This document shows positions 53,395-62,091 of a stretch of DNA of 64,000 bases, piece after piece (within the stretch, counting starts at the first letter, position 1; every line of letters starts with the position of its first letter). Origin of the DNA: Lapillicoccus jejuensis (lineage in GTDB: Bacteria > Actinomycetota > Actinomycetes > Actinomycetales > Dermatophilaceae); NCBI RefSeq assembly GCF_006715055.1, contig NZ_VFMN01000001.1, forward strand, positions 1,054,001 through 1,118,000, given 5' to 3'. Made by a program: the position numbers and the translations under genes. The notes below the pieces were generated by a model that had not been told where the DNA came from, ran no database searches, and saw nothing but the letters and a program-made list of their open reading frames with translations.

Positions 53395-53455
53395 GTCGTA
53401 CGGGCGCCGTACGACGACGCGGGGCCGGCCACCCGGGTGGGTGACCGGCCCCGCG
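53395..53455. terminator. Double terminator hairpin between lipoprotein and M4 peptidase genes
   Basis: First stem GTCGTACGG-GCG-CCGTACGAC (53395–53415), second an 11-bp stem CGCGGGGCCGG/CCGGCCCCGCG extended to 16 pairs (53418–53455). They lie between the two 3' ends and can stop transcription both ways. Confidence 0.8.
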
Positions 53456-53485
53456 CACGAGGTGGTGAGGTGGACCGTCAGGCGG

Positions 53486-55552
53486 TCAGCTCGCGACCGA
53501 GGTGTCGTCGACGACGAAGCTCGTCTGGAGCGAGGAGTCCTCGTTCATGAGGAACTTCACCGTGACGGACTTCCCGGCGAACGACGCCAGCGAGTACGAC
53601 CTCTGCGTGTAGGTCGAGTTGGCGCTCGCGTTGCTGAAGGTGGCCAGGGTGGTCGTCGTCGTGCCGGAGACGACCTGGACCTTCATCGTGTCGTAGGCCG
53701 TCGTGCCGGACTCGGCCGTGTCGGTGCGGATCCAGAAGGACAGCGTCGGGGTGCCCGTCGAGGGGACGGTGACCGTCTGCTGCTCGCTCTCGGTGGTCGT
53801 CGTGCCGTTGCCGCCGAGCCACAGCTTCCAGGTGCCGGTGTGCGCGGGGCGCCCGGTGTCGTTGGTGATCGGGCCGGTGGAGCCGGTCCAGCTCACGGCG
53901 CCGGACTCGAAGCCCGGGTTGGCGAGCAGGTTGGTGCCGGTGCCGCCGCCCCCGCCGCCGGTGGTGCCGCAGGTCTCGGTGCCCGCCGGGACGGCGATGG
54001 CCGAGAACGACGCCGCGATGTTGGCGCAGGTGGTGGTGTCGGTCGGGTACAGGTCCTTCGCCGCCTTGATGGCCGCGTTGCGGGCGGCGGCGTAGTTGCT
54101 CGTGCTGGTGAGGTACGTCGACAGCGCGCGGTACCAGATCTTCTCGGCCTTGTCGCGGCCCACCGGGGTCACGCTCGAGCCGTTGCAGGTCGGGCTGTTG
54201 TAGCTGACGCCGTTGATGGTCTTGGCGCCCGAGCCCTCCGAGGCGAGGTAGAACCAGTGGTTGAGCGGACCCGAGGAGTAGTGCGGGTCGAGACCGCCCA
54301 GGCTGCTGCTCCAGCAGTCCTTGCTCGCGCCGTCCTTGCTCGGCTGGTCCATGTAGCGCAGGGGCGTGCCGTTGCCGTTGATGTTGATCAGCTCGCCGAT
54401 GAGGTAGTCCGGCACGTCGTTGGGGTTGTTGGCGTACCACTCGACGGCGGTGCCGAAGATGTCGGAGGTGGCCTCGTTGAGCCCGCCCGCGTCACCGGTG
54501 TACTGCAGGCCCGCGGTGTTCTCGGTGACGCCGTGGCTCATCTCGTGCCCGGCGACGTCGAGCTCGACGAGCGGGTGGGTGTTGCCCGACCCGTCGCCGT
54601 AGGTCATCTGCTGACCGTCCCAGAAGGCGTTGACGTAGTTGTTGCCGTAGTGCACGCGGGAGGGGACGCCCTTGCCGGTGTTGAAGACGCCGGCGCGGCC
54701 GAGGACGGTGTTGTAGAAGTCGTAGGTCTTCTGCGCGCCGTAGAAGGCGTCGACGGCGGCCGAGGCGCGGTCGGTGTAGGAGCCGTTGCCCCAGACGTCG
54801 TCGGCGTCGGTGAAGAGGGTGCCGGTGCCGGAGGTCGCGCCCTTGAGGTCGGTCGCGGTGTTCCCGCGGCTGTCCTTCATCTGGTACGTCGACCCGGACA
54901 GCGTCGTGCCGAGGGTCACCGTCCCGACGAAGATGCCCTTGCCGGTGCCCTGCTCGATGTCGTCCCACGAGGTGAGCGTCCGGCCGCTGTGCGCGTCGAC
55001 GATCGTGTGCAGGCGGCTCGGGGTCTGGTCGGCGCGCACGCCCTCGGTGACGACGTCGTACGCGAGGACGGGCTTGGCGCCCTCGGCGTAGACGACGAGC
55101 TCGCCCTGGGGGGCCGCGGCGGAGCGCAGGCCCTGGGTCGCGGCCTTGCCGAGCGCGGCGGCCGCGCTGACCGTCGGCGTCGTCGAGGCGACGGCGACCT
55201 TGCCGGTGGCGTTCCAGCTGACGCCGCTGACGGCGCCGGCCCTGTCCTGGTGGGCCACGAGGTCGCCGCCGATGACGCGCAGGCCGTCGAAGGTGCGGTC
55301 GTAGCGCACGTGCTCGCTGCCGTCGGCGTCGCGGACGACGTCCTTGACGACCAGCCGCTCGCCCGAGCCCAGCTTGAGGGCCGACGCGGTGCGAGCGCTG
55401 TCGGTCCGGGCGGCGGCGAGCAGGGCGGCGCGGGCCGACGGCGAGGCGGCGGCGGGCGCGGCGCCCTGGGCGGCCGGTGCGATGACCACGGGGGCCAGCG
55501 CCGCGGCGGCGACGGCGCAGGTCGCGGTCAGTCCCGTGACGAGGTGTCTCAC
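53486..55552 (-). CDS. Secreted M4-family (thermolysin-like) metallopeptidase
   Basis: 688 residues from a GTG with AAGGAG upstream. A Sec signal peptide (LVTGLTATCAVAAAALAPVV) is followed by an FTP/PepSY propeptide (RYDRTFDGLRVIGGDLVAHQ). The catalytic domain has HEMSH at 336–340, the third zinc ligand in GGLNEATSDIFG and the transition-state histidine in LNHWFYLAS. The chain ends with a Gly-rich linker (TTGGGGGGTG) and a C-terminal beta-sandwich domain (LLANPGFESGAVSWTGS…FVVDDTSVAS), likely substrate- or wall-binding. An extracellular protease. The adjacent convergent lipoprotein resembles an M4 inhibitor. Confidence 0.95.
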   Translation of the reverse strand: MRHLVTGLTATCAVAAAALAPVVIAPAAQGAAPAAASPSARAALLAAARTDSARTASALKLGSGERLVVKDVVRDADGSEHVRYDRTFDGLRVIGGDLVAHQDRAGAVSGVSWNATGKVAVASTTPTVSAAAALGKAATQGLRSAAAPQGELVVYAEGAKPVLAYDVVTEGVRADQTPSRLHTIVDAHSGRTLTSWDDIEQGTGKGIFVGTVTLGTTLSGSTYQMKDSRGNTATDLKGATSGTGTLFTDADDVWGNGSYTDRASAAVDAFYGAQKTYDFYNTVLGRAGVFNTGKGVPSRVHYGNNYVNAFWDGQQMTYGDGSGNTHPLVELDVAGHEMSHGVTENTAGLQYTGDAGGLNEATSDIFGTAVEWYANNPNDVPDYLIGELININGNGTPLRYMDQPSKDGASKDCWSSSLGGLDPHYSSGPLNHWFYLASEGSGAKTINGVSYNSPTCNGSSVTPVGRDKAEKIWYRALSTYLTSTSNYAAARNAAIKAAKDLYPTDTTTCANIAASFSAIAVPAGTETCGTTGGGGGGTGTNLLANPGFESGAVSWTGSTGPITNDTGRPAHTGTWKLWLGGNGTTTTESEQQTVTVPSTGTPTLSFWIRTDTAESGTTAYDTMKVQVVSGTTTTTLATFSNASANSTYTQRSYSLASFAGKSVTVKFLMNEDSSLQTSFVVDDTSVAS

Positions 55553-55922
55553 AGGTGCTCCTTCGAGGAGGCGGTGCCCGGGTGGGCACGACGGATCGCC
55601 ACCGGACCCGGGGTCGGGACGCACCGGCGCGGGTCGCGGGGGAACCCCGGGCTCGGGGACACGACCGGCCGGCGGGCGGCGTGAGCGGAAATCTGTCGGT
55701 CGTCGTGGGGTGACGTCAACGATCTTGGCCATTCCTTGACAGATTGCTGGGGAATCCCGGGGCGCACGGGCGGGAACGCAGGAATGACAACGTGATCGGC
55801 CGGTCCGGGCCGGACCTGCGCCGAACCTCGCGCCACGGTGCCAAGAGCAGCGACGGGCCCCCGCCCGGAGGCGGGGACCCGTCAGGATCAGGCGCCGAGC
55901 GGCGCCGTACGGCGGAGGCCCG
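55553..55922 (-). promoter_or_regulatory. 370-bp region upstream of the M4 peptidase gene, with promoter and terminator of the MFS gene
   Basis: No gene. On the minus strand -35 TTGACG (55719–55714), 18 bp, -10 CAGATT (55695–55690) is a candidate promoter. A dyad TGTCAA…TGGCCA…TTGACG (55741–55714) covers the -35. At 55852–55883 a hairpin (CCCCGCC-CGGA-GGCGGGG, flanked by GACGGG/CCCGTC) ends the MFS transcript. A C-rich 130-nt leader separates the promoter from the SD. Confidence 0.5.
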
Positions 55923-57176
55923 TCAGGCGACCCGGACGACGTCGCCGACCGGGACACCCGTGCCGGCCGGCACGCTCGGCGCGCCGAGGACCCGGCGCAG
56001 CCGCAGGGCGGCGACGAGGGCGGCGGCGCTGATGACGAGGTGGACGACGAGGAAGACCCCGCCGTGGCCGGCCCCGAGGGCGACGCCCGCGAGCAGCGGG
56101 CCGACGGCCGAGACGCCGGTCTGCACGGCGGCGAGCAGGCCGAGCGTCGTGCCGGCCATCCCCTCGGGGGCGTGCGCGGCCGACAGGGGGCCGAGCACCG
56201 GTGCGAAGAGCGTCTCCCCGACGGCGAAGACGCCGTACGTCGCCACGAAGGTCACCGCCGCGGCGGCGGGGACGAGGCCCACGAGCGAGAGGGCGCCCCA
56301 GCACAGCAGCCAGATCGCACCGACCCACACCAGCAGCGTCGCCGGGCGGCGACGCCGGGTGGCCCGGACGACGAGCATCTGCAGGCCGACGATGACGAGG
56401 CAGTTGACCGCGGCGGCGGTGCCGACGGTCTGCTCCGGCACCCGGAGCACGGTCAGCGCGTAGGCCGGGAGCCCGGACTCGAACTGGGCGTAGAAGCCGA
56501 GCGAGATGAGCACGGTGACGACCGCGATCCAGCGCAGCGCGGGGACCCGCAGAACGGCCCGGACGGCCGATCCGGCTCCCCCGGCCCCCACCTGCTCCTC
56601 GCGGGTGTGGACGGGCAGCGTGTCGCCGTACGACGCCACGGCGAGCAGCGCCGCGGAGGCGACGAACCCGCCGGCGGCGAGCGCGAAGGCGCCGACCATG
56701 CCCGAGGGGGACTCGAGGTGGACGGTGCGCGAGGCGACGAGCGCGCCGACGGCCATCCCCACCGAGGAGCCGGTGAAGGCCCAGGCGAACGCCGTACGGC
56801 GGTCCGCGGTGCCCGACCAGCGCAGGATGAGCAGCGACTGGGCCGGCTGGGCCGCGGTGATCCCGAGCCCGAGGACGAGCATGCCGAGCAGGAAGGTGCG
56901 TGCGTCGCCGGCGACGAGCAGCACCAGCGCGGCGGCCGCCGCGACGAGCTTGGCGACGACGGCGACCCGCACGGGGGGCAGGCGGTCGGCGAGGCGGCCG
57001 CCCACGGGGGCGGCGACCAGCGCACCGACGGAGAAGAGCGTCGCCGCCGACGCGGCGACGAGGGCGCCCCAGCCGCGCGTCTCGGCGGCGTAGGCGTACT
57101 GGTAGGGCAGGACCGCCCCCCAGCCGAGCATGCTCACGGCTCCCGCCGTGACGACCACGACCTGACGCTTGTTCAC
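55923..57176 (-). CDS. Major facilitator superfamily transporter
   Basis: 417 residues from a GTG (57176) with GAGGG upstream; a TTG at 57188 would add four residues. The MFS motif VGGRLADRLPPVRVAVVAKL follows helix 2, and 12 hydrophobic segments are seen. It diverges from a MarR-type regulator, the usual arrangement for regulated efflux pumps; the substrate is unknown. Confidence 0.88.
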   Translation of the reverse strand: MNKRQVVVVTAGAVSMLGWGAVLPYQYAYAAETRGWGALVAASAATLFSVGALVAAPVGGRLADRLPPVRVAVVAKLVAAAAALVLLVAGDARTFLLGMLVLGLGITAAQPAQSLLILRWSGTADRRTAFAWAFTGSSVGMAVGALVASRTVHLESPSGMVGAFALAAGGFVASAALLAVASYGDTLPVHTREEQVGAGGAGSAVRAVLRVPALRWIAVVTVLISLGFYAQFESGLPAYALTVLRVPEQTVGTAAAVNCLVIVGLQMLVVRATRRRRPATLLVWVGAIWLLCWGALSLVGLVPAAAAVTFVATYGVFAVGETLFAPVLGPLSAAHAPEGMAGTTLGLLAAVQTGVSAVGPLLAGVALGAGHGGVFLVVHLVISAAALVAALRLRRVLGAPSVPAGTGVPVGDVVRVA

Positions 57177-57235
57177 GCCGACCCTCAACCTTCACGCTTC
57201 AAGAATTAGTCCTGCAAGACTTCAACAATCAATAC

Positions 57236-57247
57236 TTCGATGTCGAA
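57236..57247. promoter_or_regulatory. Palindromic operator candidate between MFS and MarR genes
   Basis: TTCGA-TG-TCGAA (57236–57247) in the 95-bp AT-richer divergent spacer, with further TTCAA repeats at 57199–57203 and 57221–57225. The MarR protein is the likely ligand-responsive binder. Confidence 0.5.
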
Positions 57248-57271
57248 ATCTTAGCATGGCAGGATGGGGGG

Positions 57272-57817
57272 ATGACCTCGGGGCGGAGCGACGGACCGGG
57301 CGCGGGCGACGCGGCCGGCGACGGAGCGCGGTCGGAGTACCGCGCGCTCGTCGCGACGTACGTGGCCGCGGGCGGCGAGGAGACCGTGCAGCGGGTCGTC
57401 ACCGCGATCCACGCGCTGCACCGCCGCCTCAACCAGTGGTACGACGCCCAGCTCGTCGACCTGCAGCTGACCCAGGGCGAGTGGACGGTGCTGTCCCGGC
57501 TCGCCGCCGCGCCCCCCGGGACCGCGCTCACCCCGTCGACGCTCGCCGAGGCGGCTGGGGTCGCCCCCTCGTCGATGACCCACCGCCTGGACCGGATGAC
57601 CGAGCGGGGGCTGGTCAGCCGCGAGACCGACCCGGCCAACCGCACGCGGGTCCTCGTCCGGCTCACCGACGGGGGCTGGAGCCTGTTCGCCGAGGCCATC
57701 CGCGGCTCGGACATGGTCGAGGGCGACGTGCTGAGCACCCTGTCGCTCGGGGACCGCGAGCAGCTCGCCGACCTGCTCGAGCGGGTCGTCGCCGACCTGG
57801 GCGAGACCCTGGGCTGA
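57272..57817 (+). CDS. MarR-family transcriptional regulator
   Basis: 181 residues. The winged-helix core reads LQLTQGEWTVLSRLAAAPPG, LTPSTLAEAAGVAPSSMTHR, LDRMTERGLVSRETDPANRT and VLVRLTDGG (wing). N-terminal helices (YVAAGGEETVQRVVTAIHAL) form the dimer interface. It should control the divergent MFS gene and itself. Its ATG follows CAGGAT by six bases and an SD-like AGGATGGGGGG. Confidence 0.9.
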   Translation: MTSGRSDGPGAGDAAGDGARSEYRALVATYVAAGGEETVQRVVTAIHALHRRLNQWYDAQLVDLQLTQGEWTVLSRLAAAPPGTALTPSTLAEAAGVAPSSMTHRLDRMTERGLVSRETDPANRTRVLVRLTDGGWSLFAEAIRGSDMVEGDVLSTLSLGDREQLADLLERVVADLGETLG

Positions 57818-57841
57818 GCCCAGCGAATCGGGTTCGGCTCA

Positions 57842-57869
57842 CTCGGCTCGGTGCGTGACCCGAGCCGAG
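57842..57869. terminator. Bidirectional terminator-like hairpin
   Basis: A 10-bp perfect stem (CTCGGCTCGG/CCGAGCCGAG) with an 8-base loop, between the convergent marR-type and murQ genes. Outer sequences AATCGGG/CCGATT extend the symmetry imperfectly. Confidence 0.6.
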
Positions 57870-57899
57870 CCGGCCGACTCCGATTCGGGTCGCTCCGCG

Positions 57900-58877
57900 C
57901 TACTCGGCAGGGGCGGCGACGCCCGCGAGCCGGGACGGCAGGGGGCCGGGCACCGGACCACCGATCGCGGCGGGGGCCGTGAGGGCCCGCAGCGCGTCGG
58001 CGACCGAGCCGTCGTGCTGCTCGAGGGCGACGCGGGCCTGCTCGCTCGGCGCGCCGGCGAGGAGCGCCACGAGGGCGGGCTTGAGCTCGCCGCCGGACTC
58101 GGCCAGCGCCTGGCGGGCAGCCGGCTCGCCGACGCCGGCGGCCTCGCAGAGGATGCGCACGACCCGTCCGCGCAGCTTGGCGTTGGTCGCGACGACGTCG
58201 ACCATGAGGTTCTCGAAGGTGTGCCCGAGCCGGACCATGACGGCGGTCGAGAACCCGTTGAGGACGAGCTTCTGCGCCGTGCCGGCCTTGAGCCGGGTCG
58301 AGCCGGTGACCACCTCGGGGCCCGTGTCGGGGGCGATGAGCAGGTCGGCCAGCGCCGCGAGCTCGGCGGAGGGGTTGGAGGTGACGAGGGCGGTCAGCGC
58401 CCCCCGCTGCCGGGCGGCGGTGAGCGCACCGCGGACGTACGGCGTCCGGCCGGAGGCCGTGAGCCCGACGACGACGTCGTCCGGGCCCACGGCCGCGAGG
58501 TCGGCCGCCCCGGCGGCCACGTCGTCCTCGACGCCCTCGACGGCGTCGACGAGGGCGGCCCGGCCGCCGGCGTGGTGCGCGACGACCAGACCCGGGGGGA
58601 CGTTGAAGGTGGGGCGCAGCTCGGCGGCGTCGAGGACGGCGAGACGGCCGGAGGTGCCGGCCCCGGCGTAGTGGACGGCACCGCCGCGGCGGACCCGTTC
58701 GACCGTCGCGTCGACGAGCCGGGCGAGGACGGGCAGCGTCGCGGCGACGGCGGGCGCGACCTGGGCGTCGGCGTCGTTGAGCAGCTGGAGCACCTCGAGC
58801 GTGCTGCGGCGGTCGAGGTCCATCGACCGCGCGTTGCGCTCCTCGGTGGGAGCGACGACCTGCACCTCGTCCAGCAT
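57900..58877 (-). CDS. murQ: N-acetylmuramic acid 6-phosphate etherase
   Basis: 325 residues from an ATG at 58877, chosen because the promoter places the transcription start here. SIS-domain motifs: TEERNARSMDLDRRSTLEVL, YAGAGTSGRLAVLDAAELRP, GLTASGRTPYVRGAL, TGSTRLKAGTAQKLVLNGFS, NLMVDVVATNAKLRGR. It cleaves the lactyl ether of MurNAc-6-P during cell-wall recycling. A MurR/RpiR-type regulator lies 100 bp upstream on the same strand. Confidence 0.95.
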   Translation of the reverse strand: MLDEVQVVAPTEERNARSMDLDRRSTLEVLQLLNDADAQVAPAVAATLPVLARLVDATVERVRRGGAVHYAGAGTSGRLAVLDAAELRPTFNVPPGLVVAHHAGGRAALVDAVEGVEDDVAAGAADLAAVGPDDVVVGLTASGRTPYVRGALTAARQRGALTALVTSNPSAELAALADLLIAPDTGPEVVTGSTRLKAGTAQKLVLNGFSTAVMVRLGHTFENLMVDVVATNAKLRGRVVRILCEAAGVGEPAARQALAESGGELKPALVALLAGAPSEQARVALEQHDGSVADALRALTAPAAIGGPVPGPLPSRLAGVAAPAE

Positions 58878-58884
58878 GTCGGGC

Positions 58885-58913
58885 AGGTTAGTTTCCCCCA
58901 ACGACGACGTCAA
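58885..58913 (-). promoter_or_regulatory. murQ promoter
   Basis: -35 TTGACG (58913–58908), 17 bp, -10 TAACCT (58890–58885), then seven bases to the ATG, implying a leaderless mRNA. The spacer includes GGGGGAAACTAACC-type sequence shared in part with the region just upstream of the RpiR gene. Confidence 0.7.
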
Positions 58914-58980
58914 TCTTGTCAATCGCTTGCGAGGGTGGAGGGCGGCGGCCTCGGCGGTGCGGGCGCGGCGCCGTCCTCCG

Positions 58981-59901
58981 TCAGTCGACGTGGTGCCCCC
59001 GCACGGCCGCGCGGGTCTCGGCGACCGCGCTCGTCGCGCGCTCGAGGTCGCGGTGCGCGGCCGCGATGTAGAGGCAGTCGACGACCGTGAGGGCGGCGAT
59101 CCGGCTGGCCGTCGCGCCGGAGCGCAGCGCCGTCTCCCGCGCGGCCGTCAGCAGGACGATGTCGCACGACTGGGCCAGCCGCGAGAGCGGGAAGTTCGTC
59201 ACCGCGACCGTCGTCGCCCCGCGCGAGCGGGCGGCCTCGACCGCCTCGATCGTCTCGCGCGTGGTTCCGGAGTGCGAGATGCCGATGGCGACGTCGCCCT
59301 CGCGCAGCAGGGCCGCGCTGGTCAGGCAGATGTGCGGGTCGTTCCAGGAGAAGGCGACGACGCCGATCCGGTGCAGCTTCTGCTGGGCGTCCATGCCGAC
59401 CGTCGCGCTCGCGCCGATGCCGTAGATGTCGACCCGGCGAGCGCGGGCGATCGCGTCGGCGGCCGACTCGAGGGCACCGCGGTCGAGCTGCGCCGCGGTC
59501 TCCTCGACGGCGCTCGCGTCGGCGAAGGCGATCTTGGCGATGATGTCGTCGACCGAGTCCCCCGCGCGGATGTCGGTGTCGGCGACCACGCGCGAGCGCG
59601 GCTGCGCCGACTCGGCGGCCAGGGCCAGGCGCAGTTGCGGGTAGCCCGGCAGACCGAGCCGCTTGCAGAAACGCAGCACCGTCGTCTCCGACGTCTCCGC
59701 CTGGACCGCGAGCTCGCTGATGGTCAGCGCGGCCGCGGCGCGCGGGTCGGCGAGGACGCACTCGGCGACGCGGTCCTCGGCCGGGGACAGCGAGGGGCGC
59801 AGACCCCGCAGGCGCACGAGCAGACCGGCGCCGCCCTCGGCGTCCGCGGGGGCGGCGGGGGCGGCGGCAGTGCCGGGCCCGGCCTCGGGGGAGGTGGACA
59901 T
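58981..59901 (-). CDS. MurR/RpiR-family transcriptional regulator
   Basis: 306 residues. RpiR-type N-terminal helix-turn-helix: RLRGLRPSLSPAEDRVAECV, TISELAVQAETSETTVLRFC, KRLGLPGYPQLRLALAAES. The C-terminal SIS sugar-phosphate domain has VDIYGIGASATVGMDAQQKL and GISHSGTTRETIEAVEAARS. It probably senses MurNAc-6-P and controls murQ downstream. A -10-like TAGTTT is six bases before the ATG. Confidence 0.92.
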   Translation of the reverse strand: MSTSPEAGPGTAAAPAAPADAEGGAGLLVRLRGLRPSLSPAEDRVAECVLADPRAAAALTISELAVQAETSETTVLRFCKRLGLPGYPQLRLALAAESAQPRSRVVADTDIRAGDSVDDIIAKIAFADASAVEETAAQLDRGALESAADAIARARRVDIYGIGASATVGMDAQQKLHRIGVVAFSWNDPHICLTSAALLREGDVAIGISHSGTTRETIEAVEAARSRGATTVAVTNFPLSRLAQSCDIVLLTAARETALRSGATASRIAALTVVDCLYIAAAHRDLERATSAVAETRAAVRGHHVD

Positions 59902-60028
59902 GGGGACAAACTAGCGGCGGGGAGCGCTCCGGGGGCGGAACCCCACGGGAACCGCCGCGGACGACCACGCCTCGGACGGACGCGGCGCCGTACGGCGTCG
60001 CCGGCGGGGCTCCGTACGGGCCCGGGGC

Positions 60029-61663
60029 TCAGCGGCTGCGGCGGGCCGTGCCGAAGAGGCTGCGGGTGATCTCGCGGCCGATGACGGTGCCGGCCGAGCG
60101 GACCATCGAGCGGAAGGCGGAGGAGCCGACGACCTGCTGGATCACCGAGGGCGCCTCCTTCTCCCGGGACCCGCGCGGGGCCCGGCCGGCGGGCTGCTCG
60201 GCGGGCGGCGCGGGCGGCGCGGCGGACGGGGGCGGGGCGGGGTCGCCCGCGGCCGGCGCGGGCGCGCCGCTCAGCCGCGCCGCCAGCATCTCCGAGGCCG
60301 ACTGCGGGTCGACGACGGCGGCGTAGCGCTGCAGCGGCGACGCGGCGACGACCCCGTCGATCGTCGCGTCCGGCGCGGGCGCCATGAGCGACTCGGGGGC
60401 GCGCATCCGCGTCCAGGCGACGGGGGTCGGGGCGCCCTTCTCGGACAGGACGGTGACGACTGCCTCGCCGGTGCCGAGCGAGGTGAGCAGCTTCGCCAGG
60501 TCGTAGCCGCTGGTGGGGTACGTGGAGACCGCCGCCTTGAGTGCTTTGGCGTCGTCCGGGGTGAAGGCGCGCAGCGCGTGCTGGACCCGGTTGCCGAGCT
60601 GGCCGAGGACCGCCGGCGGGACGTCCTTGGGCGACTGGGTGACGAAGAAGACGCCGACGCCCTTGGAGCGGATGAGCCGCACGGTCTGCTGGATGGCGTC
60701 GAGGAAGTCCTTGCTCGCGTCGGAGAAGAGCAGGTGCGCCTCGTCGAAGAAGAACACGAGCTTGGGCTTGTCGGGGTCGCCGACCTCGGGCAGGTCGTGG
60801 AAGAGGTCGGCGAGCAGCCACATGAGGAAGGTCGAGAACACCGCCGGCCGGTCCTGCACGGCGGGCAGCTCGAGGCAGGTGACGATCCCGCGCCCGTCGG
60901 CGGCCGTGCGCAGCAGCTCGCGCGAGTCGAACTCGGTCTCGCCGAAGAACGCCCCGGCGCCCTGGTCGGCGAAGCCGATGAGCTCGCGCAGGATGACCCC
61001 GGCGGTGGCCGAGGACAGGCCGCCGAGCGACTTGAGGTCGGCCTTGCCCTCGTCGGAGGTGAGGAACCGGACGACGTCGCGCAGGTCGTCGAGGTCGACC
61101 AGCGGCAGACCCTGCTTGTCGGCGTAGTGGAAGACCAGGCCGAGGCTGGACTCCTGGGTGTCGTTGAGGCCGAGGACCTTGCTCAGCAGGGTCGGCCCGA
61201 ACGAGGTGACCGTCGCGCGGACCGGCACGCCCTTGCCCTGCCCGCCGAGGGAGAGGAACTCGACGGGGTAGCCGGTCGCGGTCCAGGTCTGGCCGACGTC
61301 GCTCGCGCGGGCGGCGGTGCGGTCGCTCGGCTGGCCGGGGGCGGCGAGGCCGGACAGGTCGCCCTTGACGTCGGCGAGGAAGACGGGCACGCCCTGCGCC
61401 GACAGCTGCTCGGCCATCAGCTGCAGCGTCTTGGTCTTGCCCGTGCCGGTCGCGCCCGCGACGAGGCCGTGCCGGTTGAGCACCCCCAGCGGGATCCGCA
61501 CCGGCGCCGCGGGGTACGCCGTGTCGTCGAGGACGGCCGCACCGAAGTCCAGGGCGGGACCGGCGAAGGCGTAGCCGCGGGCGATCTCGGCGACCGCGTC
61601 CGGCAGGGCCGGGGCGGGGGCGGGGCCGTCGGCGGCGGGCGTGGACGGCGTCGCGTCAGTCAC
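60029..61663 (-). CDS. HerA-like ATPase (DUF853 family)
   Basis: 544 residues from a GTG at 61663, seven bases after TAGAGT. Walker A GATGTGKTKTLQLM, Walker B LVFFFDEAHLLFSD, and a later VFFVTQSPKDVPPAVLGQLG motif put it with HerA/FtsK-like DNA pump ATPases. N-terminal RGYAFAGPALDFGAAVLDD and a Pro/Ala tail before a final basic helix (SSAFRSMVRSAGTVIGREIT) are family features. Its cellular role is not established. Divergent from the VapB-like gene. Confidence 0.9.
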   Translation of the reverse strand: MTDATPSTPAADGPAPAPALPDAVAEIARGYAFAGPALDFGAAVLDDTAYPAAPVRIPLGVLNRHGLVAGATGTGKTKTLQLMAEQLSAQGVPVFLADVKGDLSGLAAPGQPSDRTAARASDVGQTWTATGYPVEFLSLGGQGKGVPVRATVTSFGPTLLSKVLGLNDTQESSLGLVFHYADKQGLPLVDLDDLRDVVRFLTSDEGKADLKSLGGLSSATAGVILRELIGFADQGAGAFFGETEFDSRELLRTAADGRGIVTCLELPAVQDRPAVFSTFLMWLLADLFHDLPEVGDPDKPKLVFFFDEAHLLFSDASKDFLDAIQQTVRLIRSKGVGVFFVTQSPKDVPPAVLGQLGNRVQHALRAFTPDDAKALKAAVSTYPTSGYDLAKLLTSLGTGEAVVTVLSEKGAPTPVAWTRMRAPESLMAPAPDATIDGVVAASPLQRYAAVVDPQSASEMLAARLSGAPAPAAGDPAPPPSAAPPAPPAEQPAGRAPRGSREKEAPSVIQQVVGSSAFRSMVRSAGTVIGREITRSLFGTARRSR

Positions 61664-61725
61664 GATCCGGACTCTAGTCCCGCGGCGCACGAGGCGCCGG
61701 TGGGTCGGCGCCCTAGTCTGACCGC

Positions 61726-62022
61726 GTGATCTTCAAGGCCGTCGGCGACTCGCGTCCCTACCCGGACCACGGTCTGGTGACGCCGCGCGACTGGTCGGAC
61801 GTCCCGCCGCGCATGGTGCGCCTGCAGGACCTCGTGACGACCAAGCGCAACCTCGACCTCGACATGCTGCTCGCGGAGGACTCGACGTTCTACGGCGACC
61901 TGTTCGCCCACGTGGTGGACTGGCAGGGCGACCTGTACCTCGAGGACGGGTTGCACCGGGCGCTGCGCGCCGCGCTCCAGCAGCGCGCCACCCTGCACGC
62001 ACGGGTGCTCGTGCTTGACTGA
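61726..62022 (+). CDS. VapB-like antitoxin family protein, orphan
   Basis: 98 residues from a GTG six bases after TAGTCT. MIFKAVGDSRPYPDHGLVTP, then VRLQDLVTTKRNLDLDMLLA and EDSTFYGDLFAHVVDWQGDL. This short family is widely conserved in actinobacteria and often annotated as VapB-type antitoxin, but no VapC/PIN toxin is next to it, so an antitoxin role is doubtful. It precedes the LytR_C gene by 69 bp. Confidence 0.78.
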   Translation: MIFKAVGDSRPYPDHGLVTPRDWSDVPPRMVRLQDLVTTKRNLDLDMLLAEDSTFYGDLFAHVVDWQGDLYLEDGLHRALRAALQQRATLHARVLVLD

Positions 62023-62091
62023 CCAGCCGCAGGCCGCCCCGGCCGCCCGTGAAGCCATCGGCCCCATCGGCCCCGAGACGAGGAGCAGCGC

